From CAYSLC01 sp964431545 (GTDB lineage Bacteria > Desulfobacterota > Desulfobacteria > Desulfobacterales > JAABSP01), in NCBI GenBank assembly GCA_964431545.1, contig CAYSLC010000311.1:1-5313 (forward strand): 5,313 bases of DNA. Reading direction: 5' to 3'. This document shows positions 1-4,931 of the stretch, in pieces. Position 1 is the stretch's first letter. Each line of letters starts with the position of its first letter. Under the pieces are notes generated by a model that was not told where the DNA came from, made no database searches, and saw only the letters and a program-made list of their open reading frames with translations. The position numbers and the translations under genes are program-made.

Positions 1-452
1 ACGATCTCCCCGGAGGGGAGGGGGTGGGTCTTCTTTTCTGACTTATAAAAAGGTTGCGGCTGCATTTCGGAGGCAATCTCGCCGGTTTTATGGGCTTGAG
101 ACGCGGCCCGGACCCCCCGAAGCGTGGTCAGATAACCGGGATGCCAGCGGAACCAATACTTGTTGTGGGCGCCATACAGATGACGCCGCAAGGGCGTGGT
201 CCGCTCCACCTCGATCCACCCGTCGGTTTCCAGGGCCTTGAGGATGTTCCGGACTTGCCGCTCCTTGACGCCCAATCTGGACGCCAGGGTCTTCTGGGCC
301 GGATAGCACAGCCCGTCTTTAAATGCGTACTCGTTGAGCAAGATTAACATCCGCTTTTGGGTCCGCGTGAGTTCGTCGCCAATGTCCCGGATGCACTCCA
401 GGTACTGGCCGGCGAAGAGTTGATAGGGAATGAAGAGTTGACCGGTTTTCAC
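1..452 (-). CDS. Winged-helix DNA-binding protein, possible replication initiator (partial, 3' end outside window)
   Basis: About 150 residues are visible and no stop is reached before the window edge, so the C-terminus is missing. I chose the GTG start at 452 because AGGAGG sits 8 bases upstream and the codon overlaps the preceding gene's stop (GTGA). Residues about 28-85 form a helix-turn-helix: LTRTQKRMLILLNEYA, then YPAQKTLASRLGVKERQV and the recognition-helix-like RNILKALETDGWIEVER. This is the usual pattern of MarR/HTH_36-type winged helices, in which a 'T..LA..LGV..R.V...L..LE..G' stretch precedes the wing (about 80-102). The visible C-terminal part (about 120-150) is polar and lysine-rich, probably a linker to a further domain. 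Its place just after a DnaB helicase resembles phage replication modules in which a winged-helix protein recognises the origin and recruits helicase. A transcription regulator is the alternative. The fold is well supported; the role is inferred. Confidence 0.8.
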   Translation of the reverse strand, partial: MKTGQLFIPYQLFAGQYLECIRDIGDELTRTQKRMLILLNEYAFKDGLCYPAQKTLASRLGVKERQVRNILKALETDGWIEVERTTPLRRHLYGAHNKYWFRWHPGYLTTLRGVRAASQAHKTGEIASEMQPQPFYKSEKKTHPLPSGEI

Positions 453-598
453 TTGTTTTTCCTCCTGGTTTGCGCCGCCCGGCACCATTGACAGACCCAA
501 ATTATAAAATCTATCCCCATGGCCCGCTGTGTCCCTGTATTTTTGCAGCGCCGCAGCTTGCTGCAGCCGAAACAGTAGGTTTTTTTGTAGCTTTCCAT
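449..598 (-). CDS. Small zinc-ribbon-like protein (49 aa)
   Basis: A 49-residue basic protein with two cysteine pairs, CFGC at residues 9-12 and CQWC at 36-39, plus a lone cysteine at 18. Paired CxxC knuckles about 25 residues apart are typical of zinc ribbons, so a structural zinc site is likely. The C-terminus is strongly basic (RAAQTRRKNK), which would suit nucleic-acid binding. The ATG at 598 shares one base with the helicase stop (TGATG), with GGAGGGGG just upstream, so translation is probably coupled to the helicase. Its own stop overlaps the GTG start of the winged-helix gene. A longer in-frame start at 646 lies inside the helicase gene and has less support. The specific family is not recognised; the position between helicase and winged-helix gene suggests an accessory replication or regulatory role (inference). 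Confidence 0.7.
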   Translation of the reverse strand: MESYKKTYCFGCSKLRRCKNTGTQRAMGIDFIIWVCQWCRAAQTRRKNK

Positions 599-1920
599 CA
601 AACAACCCCCTCCACCGGATTTCCAAACTTGATATACCGGTCCCAAAATAACAGCGGGATGGTCCCGGTCGGCCCGTTGCGCTGCTTGGCCAGGATGACC
701 TCCGCCTTGCCCCGGTTGGGGTTGTGTTCGTCTTTGTTGTAAACCTCGTCCCGGTAGATGAACAGGACGAGATCCGCGTCTTGTTCCAGGGCGCCCGACT
801 CCCGCAGGTCGGACAGCTTGGGCCGCTTGTCGTTTCTGTCCTCCAGTTTCCGGTTTAGCTGGCTCAGGGCCACCACCGGCACCTTCAGTTCCATGGCCAT
901 GGCCTTTAGGGACCGGCTGATGTCGCCGATTTCCAGGTCCCGGCGCTCATATTTAGCCGTAGCCGATCCCATGAGCTGGAGATAGTCCACCACTATGCCC
1001 TTAATGTTCTGATCCCGGGCCAGCCGCCGCGCCCGGGCTCGCATCTCGATGGGGGTCAACCCCGGCGTGTCGTCAATCCAGATGGGCCACGTTTCCACCC
1101 GATCATGGGCGCGGTTGATCCGCTCCCAATCCTCCCGGTTGATGTATCCGGTCCGGAGATGGTTCGCCGGCACGGTGGCTTCGCTGGCCAGATTCCGAGC
1201 CATGAGGCTTTCTCCGGACATCTCCAGGGAGAAAAACGCCCAGGGGACCCCTGTCCGGGCCGAATTGGCGGCGATCTGCCAGGCCAGGGCCGATTTGCCC
1301 ATGGACGGGCGGGCCGCCAGGATGATCAGATCCGACGCCTGGAGGCCGGCGGTCATGTCGTCGATGCCGGAAAACCCCGTAGCCAATCCCGTGATTTTAG
1401 ATGCCCGCTTGGACCGATCCTCCAGGACATCGACAAACCGGTCCATGAGGACCCCGATGCGCTCGATGCGGCTTTTCTGGCGGCCGTGGATCGATAAGAT
1501 TTTCTCTTCCGCCGCCGACAGGAGCGCACCGGCGTCCGTGGCGGTCCACGCTTGGTTAGCGATCTCCTGTCCGGCGGCCAGGGTCTGGCGGATGATGCTT
1601 TTTTCCCGCACGGCCTTGGCGTTGTGGACCATGTCCACGGCCATGGGGTATTCATCTATCATGGCGGCCACGTAGGCCGCGCTCACCTGATCCAGGGTCC
1701 GGTCTTTTTCGAGCTGGCCCACCAGGGAGGGCAGGTCCACCGGGACCCCGGCGTCCACCATCCGCAGGAGCGCGGCCCAGATGTGTTGATGTTTCGGGGC
1801 CGAAAAATCCGTGGGGCCGATCATATCCGCCGCGTCGGCGATGGCCCCCTGATCCAGCAGGGCGCGGATGATGACGGCTTTTTCGGATTCGATGGATTTC
1901 GGGAGTTGTTTTTCAGCCAA
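598..1920 (-). CDS. dnaB: Replicative DNA helicase, DnaB family
   Basis: An ATP-dependent 5'-3' hexameric helicase that unwinds DNA at the replication fork. Residue numbers below count from the TTG at 1923; subtract one for the preferred start. The N-terminal DnaB domain (about 5-105) begins LPKSIESEKAVI, as in the family. A linker helix (about 150-175) leads to the RecA-like ATPase domain (about 176-435). Visible there are Walker A ARPSMGKS (204-211), the catalytic glutamate in FSLEM (E234), Walker B IVVDYLQLM (D313), the ALSQLNR sensor loop (352-358) and AKQRNGPTG (412-420), which carries the likely arginine finger. No intein or frameshift is seen. Length, about 440 residues, is near the family norm. 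There is no nearby ATG; TTG at 1920 lies 6 bases from AGGAGG, against 3 bases for TTG 1923. It starts 13 bases after the PAPS-reductase-like gene. It is probably a phage-encoded copy rather than the host gene, judging by the small overlapping neighbours. Confidence 0.97.
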   Translation of the reverse strand: MAEKQLPKSIESEKAVIIRALLDQGAIADAADMIGPTDFSAPKHQHIWAALLRMVDAGVPVDLPSLVGQLEKDRTLDQVSAAYVAAMIDEYPMAVDMVHNAKAVREKSIIRQTLAAGQEIANQAWTATDAGALLSAAEEKILSIHGRQKSRIERIGVLMDRFVDVLEDRSKRASKITGLATGFSGIDDMTAGLQASDLIILAARPSMGKSALAWQIAANSARTGVPWAFFSLEMSGESLMARNLASEATVPANHLRTGYINREDWERINRAHDRVETWPIWIDDTPGLTPIEMRARARRLARDQNIKGIVVDYLQLMGSATAKYERRDLEIGDISRSLKAMAMELKVPVVALSQLNRKLEDRNDKRPKLSDLRESGALEQDADLVLFIYRDEVYNKDEHNPNRGKAEVILAKQRNGPTGTIPLLFWDRYIKFGNPVEGVV

Positions 1921-1933
1921 CAAAAACCTCCTG

Positions 1934-2742
1934 TCAAATTCGGTCGAACGCGCAGGGAAATTCGCTCAGATATTCCTCAAGCGGCATGATTTCCATAAAC
2001 ATGTCGTATTGCCGATATATGCTGTCATGCACCCTCTTAAGCACGTCGCCCAGGCCCATTTTAATCATCGCCGTGCGCCAGGCCCGGGGGTGGGTCCGCC
2101 GCATGATGGACAGATGATTGTCGGGATATTTAATATCCATCCCGCACCACATACAGCCGTTGCGTTTGTGGCTGATCCACCGGCCGTCAGCATTGGTGTA
2201 TCCCATGTCATAGAGCGACGCATAGGGCACGTTGAACCGGCGGATATAGGCCCATATATCGTCATCCGTCCATATAGCCAAAGGGTGGGCCTTCCAAATC
2301 TTTTGGGATTTGGGATAATAGAGTTCCCCGTATTCCAAAAAATTGAACATCCGCCGCCGGCTTTCACTAGCCAGTATCCCCAAAAAAACGCCGTCCGCCC
2401 CAAGGCGCTTTTGCACCCGAATGGACGGCCGTTCCTTCAAAAACGTGCAACATGCCGACGATATATCCTCGACTTCCGCTTGCACTTTGTAGTTGCCTTT
2501 CAGTTCGCCGCGGGCCTCCAGATCCGCGAAAAACTTCCGACGGCTGTCCTTATGGGCCACGCCGCCGACGCCAAACGATTTACCCATGATCGGCCAACCG
2601 TAATTTTTGACGCACCACCAAAAGCTTACATCCGGGACGGCCTCATGAAAGTTGAGATCCCAGTCCACCGCCAGACGCCGGGAGAATTTCACGCATTCGG
2701 GAAACTCAATGGTCGTATTGCCGTAGATCACCGCCACATCCG
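1934..2742 (-). CDS. PAPS-reductase-family protein (5' end lost in assembly gap)
   Basis: The visible 269 residues begin in mid-protein at the assembly gap (DVAVIYGNTTIEFPE). That segment is the strand and loop which in PAPS/APS reductases and related PP-loop ATPases follows the nucleotide-binding SGGKDS motif; the motif itself should lie in or beyond the Ns and cannot be seen. Counting from the GTG at 2737, other family hallmarks are ACCTFLKERP (95-104), GILASESRRR (120-129, matching the family G.R..ES region), HPLAIWTDDDIWAYI (151-165), VPYASLYDMGY (170-180) and CMWCG (195-199). Cysteines 96, 97, 195 and 198 make a CC...CxxC set like the 4Fe-4S ligands of APS reductases and DndC-like enzymes. 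The family handles adenylylated sulfur compounds or thiolates nucleic acids. The gene directly precedes the helicase, with 13 bases between. Family membership is firm; the substrate is unknown. Sulfate assimilation, DNA phosphorothioation-like chemistry and RNA thiolation are all possible. Confidence 0.88.
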
Positions 2743-2842
2743 NNNNNNNNNNNNNNNNNNNNNNNNNNNNNNNNNNNNNNNNNNNNNNNNNNNNNNNNNN
2801 NNNNNNNNNNNNNNNNNNNNNNNNNNNNNNNNNNNNNNNNNN
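2743..2842. other. Assembly gap (100 N)
   Basis: Exactly 100 unknown bases, the usual placeholder for a scaffold gap of unknown size. It removes the 3' end of the four-cysteine gene and the 5' end of the PAPS-reductase-like gene. The reading frames on the two sides differ across 100 bases, but since the true length is unknown this says nothing about whether one or more genes span it. Confidence 0.97.
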
Positions 2843-3195
2843 GCCCGTTTCGGCCAGAAACCGCTGGCCCTTCCCACCACCGCCCGGCCCCCGTTGAGGA
2901 CGTGGGCCGGGCGGTCCCGGCGTTCGTTGAGCATCTTCAGGACCATGTCCCAGGTGATGCCCTTTTTACACTTTTCGATTTCGGGATGCCCCACCACCAT
3001 GGCCAGCGTTTCGCACCGCTGGACCTCCTCGTGCGTCAGGGTCTCCCGCCAGTGGCCCGCCGCGTAACGTGGGCAATCCTCGCAGATGAGCCGCTGGTTT
3101 TCGATGGCGGCGGCCGTCAGGCACCCGTCGTAATTAACGCAATCCGGCCGGCGTTTTGTTTCATACACCGGCCCAGCATATTGGTTTCCAGACAT
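2843..3195 (-). CDS. Four-cysteine (probable zinc-binding) protein, 3' end lost in assembly gap
   Basis: About 117 residues are visible from the ATG at 3195 before the run of Ns. The N-terminal part carries C19-x5-C25-x12-C38-x2-C41 (CVNYDGC ... ICEDC), a compact four-cysteine cluster that would fit one zinc ion or, less likely, an iron-sulfur cluster. Two more cysteines (61, 76) flank a predicted helical segment, TLTHEEVQRCETLAMVVG. The later part (TWDMVLKMLNERRDRP, about 81-96) is helical and basic. I do not recognise a named family. The start is supported by a purine-rich stretch (AAAGGATGGGGGCGG) just upstream, though the exact Shine-Dalgarno site is ambiguous. It is the first gene after the folded intergenic element and presumably heads the operon with the PAPS-reductase-like gene and the helicase. 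Function unknown; a regulatory or metal-binding partner role is conceivable. Confidence 0.65.
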
Positions 3196-3257
3196 CCGCC
3201 CCCATCCTTTCTTCGGTCCCGATCCTTAGCCGCACGCAGCCCCGATCCATGTCCATG

Positions 3258-3369
3258 TCCCGGGTGACCGGGAGAAAAATGCGCCCGCAGGGGGTCCCGT
3301 CCCCACGGCGACGGACCGGGGATCCAATCGGCAAATTGTTTAGCCGGTCCGTCCTCCGTTGCGGGCGCA
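3258..3369. other. Highly structured intergenic element (branched inverted repeat plus small hairpin)
   Basis: The gene-poor stretch between 3195 and 3411 contains nested inverted repeats. The outer stem is 10 perfect pairs (TGCGCCCGCA at 3280-3289 with 3360-3369). It continues through ACGG/CCGT (3305-3308 with 3356-3359) into 10 perfect pairs (GACGGACCGG at 3310-3319 with 3344-3353). A side hairpin, GGGG-TCCCGT-CCCC (3291-3304), emerges from one strand, giving a three-way-junction-like shape, and the terminal loop holds CAAT/ATTG (3325-3328 with 3335-3338). A separate perfect hairpin, TCCCGG-GTGA-CCGGGA, lies at 3258-3273; as plus-strand RNA its loop would be a GNRA tetraloop. On the minus strand the large stem is followed at once by TTTTT (3279-3275), as in an intrinsic terminator or attenuator. 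It could be a terminator, a leader regulator, a small RNA or a DNA element such as an origin. No known RNA family is recognised. Confidence 0.6.
3275..3369 (-). terminator. Possible branched intrinsic terminator or attenuator
   Basis: Read on the minus strand, the GC-rich 10-pair outer stem ends at 3280 and is followed directly by TTTTTCT. This would stop or attenuate transcription coming from the upstream genes before the four-cysteine gene at 3195. The long branched stem-loop (90 bases) is unusual for a simple terminator, so an attenuator or leader function is equally possible. Confidence 0.4.
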
Positions 3370-3410
3370 ATCCATAAACGCGATCCCTATCCTACAGAAA
3401 AATTATGCAA

Positions 3411-3560
3411 TCAATGAACCACCCCCTTTCCAAATGCCGCCATGGCCCAGGCATAGCCCGCGGCCACGAGTACGGCCGCCTTGATCAGTTCCACCGTGAG
3501 CCTTCTTAAGATCCGGTCGAAGTTCCCGCTGTGATCGTCAAAATCTTTAAAACGGTTCAT
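3411..3560 (-). CDS. Small single-span membrane protein (49 aa)
   Basis: Begins with ATG at 3560, 9 bases after GGGAGG, and ends with TGA at 3413-3411. The start lies 14 bases inside the end of the preceding 54-residue gene, as expected in a tightly packed operon. Residues 1-21 are charged (MNRFKDFDDH, then FDRILRR). Residues about 22-43 (TVELIKAAVLVAAGYAWAMAAF) form one hydrophobic helix long enough to cross the membrane, followed by a short tail, GKGVVH. The basic residues before the helix suggest the N-terminus stays in the cytoplasm. I recognise no family. Phages encode many such one-span proteins, including holins and host-takeover peptides, but no lysis genes are nearby, so no function is assigned. 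The Shine-Dalgarno site and clear helix make it likely to be real despite its size. Confidence 0.65.
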   Translation of the reverse strand: MNRFKDFDDHSGNFDRILRRLTVELIKAAVLVAAGYAWAMAAFGKGVVH

Positions 3561-3711
3561 GGTCGTATTCCTCCCGGATCATCCGTTTAATAAAATCGGC
3601 CTGTCGGTCGGTCATGCAAATGGACCAACACGCGATCAGTCCGCGGGTTTGCAGGTTGCGCTTTTGGATGGGTTCATATCTGAGGATATCAAAAATATGG
3701 ATTAGAAACAT
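3547..3711 (-). CDS. Small protein of unknown function (54 aa)
   Basis: The ATG at 3711 has GGGAGG 7 bases upstream and lies 10 bases inside the end of the 139-residue gene; the TAA at 3549-3547 overlaps the start of the next gene. This placement fits the neighbouring overlapping starts. The N-terminal half is moderately hydrophobic (MFLIHIFDIL), the middle holds two cysteines (residues 28 and 32), and the C-terminal half (TDRQADFIKRMIREEYDHEPF, split by nothing recognisable) is a charged amphipathic helix. No family is recognised. The same frame stays open further upstream, but that part is proline- and glycine-rich and out of frame with the better-supported 139-residue gene, so it is treated as a shadow. 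A shorter start at the internal ATG (residue 33) is possible but lacks a good ribosome site. Confidence 0.55.
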   Translation of the reverse strand: MFLIHIFDILRYEPIQKRNLQTRGLIACWSICMTDRQADFIKRMIREEYDHEPF

Positions 3712-4121
3712 TTGACCGCCTCCCATATCCGCCGCCAGATGGATTTCACCGCCAGACGGTATCCGGTTTTGATGTCCCCCTCCAGGCCCCGGTATTGGAC
3801 CGGTTCCAGTTTCATGTCCTTCCGGATTTCGAAATGGAAATGGGGCCGGCCGTTTTCCACGGTTGTGGACTGGATGATGAGCGCCCCGCCCCGGATCACC
3901 CCCACGTCCAGGGATCGGTAGTGTTCTGTTTCGGAAATGGACATTCTGAAAATGGGGATAAAGAAATTTTCCGGTGGGCCGTGGACCTTGCCAGTTGGGT
4001 TCTTGGCCGTCCATTCCTCCAGGGACCGGATCATGACCCGCCGGCCGTGCGGCGGGTTTGCGGCGTCGTCGGCGGCGGCGGTGTAGATGTATTGGTTTTG
4101 GATGTTGCCGTTGGCGACCAT
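3702..4121 (-). CDS. Protein of unknown function (139 aa)
   Basis: The start is ATG at 4121, with GGAGG 7 bases upstream; it shares one base with the stop of the preceding gene (TAATG), so translation is probably coupled. The protein looks soluble, with no signal peptide or membrane segment. Residues about 50-110 look beta-rich: FFIPIFRMSIS, GGALIIQSTTVE and the alternating PHFHFEIRKD (93-102), whose two histidines and glutamate (94-98) could bind metal, though this is only suggestive. The C-terminus (about 121-138) is a basic, tryptophan-containing helix (RLAVKSIWRRIWEAVK). I do not recognise the family. An overlapping reading frame at 3547-4014 is Pro/Gly/Arg-rich and lacks a ribosome site for its upstream part, so this frame is preferred. 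Confidence 0.72.
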   Translation of the reverse strand: MVANGNIQNQYIYTAAADDAANPPHGRRVMIRSLEEWTAKNPTGKVHGPPENFFIPIFRMSISETEHYRSLDVGVIRGGALIIQSTTVENGRPHFHFEIRKDMKLEPVQYRGLEGDIKTGYRLAVKSIWRRIWEAVKCF

Positions 4122-4375
4122 TACAGGGCCTCCAATCCGTTTTGAGTTCTGACGATGTTCACAAATTCCCGCTGATCGTCATCCAGCCGCCCCCAGGCCG
4201 TTGCTTCGGTGTTGTAGGGCGGCGGGGAGAGATGGGCTTGTCCCAGGGCCAGGTGCACCGCGCACTGCTCCGATGTGCTCCCCAGGCCCCGGTTCGCCGG
4301 GTTGGCCAGGAGTTCGGACAGGCGGCGGGTTTGGGGGTTTCTTCGGAAGAAGAGGGTTTCGTGGGTGGTTTGCAT
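4121..4375 (-). CDS. Protein of unknown function (84 aa)
   Basis: An 84-residue soluble protein beginning MQTTHETLFFRRNPQTRR. I chose ATG 4375 because GGGAGG lies 7 bases upstream. An in-frame ATG at 4417 would add 14 residues, mostly KRKKGG-type sequence encoded by the ribosome-binding region, and lacks a good site of its own. The middle (about 34-60) contains SEQCAVHLALGQAHLSPPPYN, and the end (DDDQREFVNIVRTQNGLEAL) is probably helical. It has no signal peptide, membrane segment or recognised motif. Its stop overlaps the start of the 139-residue gene by one base, so the two are likely made together. A 56-base gap containing an inverted repeat separates it from the ribbon-helix-helix gene upstream. 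Function unknown. Confidence 0.65.
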   Translation of the reverse strand: MQTTHETLFFRRNPQTRRLSELLANPANRGLGSTSEQCAVHLALGQAHLSPPPYNTEATAWGRLDDDQREFVNIVRTQNGLEAL

Positions 4376-4393
4376 GGTGGAGCCTCCCTTTTT

Positions 4394-4421
4394 ACGTTTG
4401 TAAACACCTGAAAACATACGT
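4394..4421. promoter_or_regulatory. Imperfect inverted repeat, candidate operator
   Basis: ACGTTTGT (4394-4401) and ACATACGT (4414-4421) are inverted copies with one mismatch, 12 bases apart. The left arm is itself part of GTTTGTAAAC (4396-4405), a near-perfect short palindrome. It sits in the AT-richer 56-base gap between the ribbon-helix-helix gene and the 84-residue gene, the natural place for autoregulation or for a promoter of the downstream genes. No convincing -35/-10 pair is seen. Confidence 0.25.
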
Positions 4422-4431
4422 TGCCTTGAAA

Positions 4432-4632
4432 TTACTCCAAACTGGCGGCATACTCGGTCATGACGGCGGACACGAGTTCCGACATGCTTTTGAAGCGGCC
4501 GTCTTTGACATGTTGCTCCAGGCGCTCTTTGACATCATGGGCCACCCGAAAGGCAATGATCCCCGGCCGCCCTTCCCGGCTTTCCCCTTCGCTGATGATC
4601 TGCTTTCGCACATAGGCGTTGATGATGTTCAT
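4432..4632 (-). CDS. Ribbon-helix-helix (CopG/Arc-like) DNA-binding protein
   Basis: A 66-residue protein. After a flexible, charged N-terminal arm (about 1-22), it shows the ribbon-helix-helix order: a beta strand GIIAFRV (24-30), helix A HDVKERLEQHVKDG (32-45), a turn with the typical hydrophobic-x-S-x-SELV pattern (FKSMSELV, 47-54) and helix B SELVSAVMTEYAASL (51-65). Such proteins bind DNA as dimers, placing the strand in the major groove, and act as repressors or as antitoxins. No toxin-like gene is adjacent, so a phage regulator is more likely than an antitoxin. ATG 4632 overlaps the previous stop (ATGA). The Shine-Dalgarno site is weak (GGGGGTGCGGGA), which suggests dependence on coupled translation. 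The inverted repeat just downstream (4394-4421) is a possible target. The fold assignment is good; the role is inferred. Confidence 0.75.
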   Translation of the reverse strand: MNIINAYVRKQIISEGESREGRPGIIAFRVAHDVKERLEQHVKDGRFKSMSELVSAVMTEYAASLE

Positions 4633-4931
4633 TCCCGCACCCCCGACATGATTTTCAGCACCCGCACCGCGTCCCGAAGCTCCACCCGCTCTTCCGGCAT
4701 GACCGCCCGAACGTCCAGACGGACCGGAACGCCGAACAGGTTGATTTTTTCCTCCAGGTTGTAGCAGGACGGCGGAAACAGCGTCGGGGACCCGTCGGGC
4801 CTGAGCTGCTGGATGCAGATCATCCCGCTTTCCGCCTCGACCCCGTCCGCCGTGATCCGGTGTTCCTCATCCGCGAACGCCGCCCCGGCCGCCAGAACCA
4901 CCGCCGCCCCGATCACCGCGGCCGCCTTCAA
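4629..4931 (-). CDS. Small exported protein with signal peptide (100 aa)
   Basis: The start is a TTG at 4931 that overlaps the MazG-like gene's stop (TTGA), with GGAG 8 bases upstream; no ATG is suitably placed. Residues 1-20 make a short signal peptide: MK, a hydrophobic alanine/valine core (AAAVIGAAVVLAAGAA) and an AFA-DEE junction, which fits signal peptidase I cleavage after residue 20. There is no lipobox cysteine. The mature part, about 80 residues, has two cysteines (39 and 56, GMICIQQL and PPSCYNL) that could form a disulfide in the periplasm, followed by the helical, charged segment MPEERVELRDAVRVLKIM (78-95). The frame stays open further upstream (to 5213), but there it is antiparallel-shadow sequence inside the MazG-like gene. 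Family not recognised. An exported protein between nucleotide-metabolism and regulatory genes is uncommon; a role in the envelope or in excluding other phages is possible but unproven. Confidence 0.7.
   Translation of the reverse strand: MKAAAVIGAAVVLAAGAAFADEEHRITADGVEAESGMICIQQLRPDGSPTLFPPSCYNLEEKINLFGVPVRLDVRAVMPEERVELRDAVRVLKIMSGVRE

Noticed and set aside
54..347. Plus-strand 97-residue frame at the left end
   Set aside because: It is opposite the winged-helix gene, whose helix-turn-helix pattern and ribosome site are clear.
545..566. Short GCAGC/GCTGC inverted repeat
   Set aside because: It falls inside the zinc-ribbon-like coding region, is short, and has no T-run or gap around it, so it is probably incidental.
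1049..1675. Plus-strand open frames of 130-208 residues opposite the helicase
   Set aside because: They are antisense shadows of a clear DnaB gene in GC-rich DNA, with low-complexity Arg/Ser/Ala content.
1868..3067. Long plus-strand open frame running through the N gap
   Set aside because: It is antisense to the PAPS-reductase-like, helicase and four-cysteine genes, includes the unknown bases, and shows no recognisable domain.
3161..3370. Minus-strand 69-residue frame from a TTG across the folded element
   Set aside because: No good ribosome site, arginine-rich sequence, a 35-base overlap with the next gene, and its bases are better explained by the inverted repeats. It cannot be fully excluded.
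3712..4014. Upstream part of a minus-strand frame that continues into the 54-residue gene
   Set aside because: Pro/Gly/Arg-rich and out of frame with the 139-residue gene, which has a coupled start and a Shine-Dalgarno site.
4432..4632. Ribbon-helix-helix protein as an antitoxin of a toxin-antitoxin pair
   Set aside because: Neither neighbour resembles a known toxin such as RelE/ParE, and the downstream gene is separated by 56 bases.
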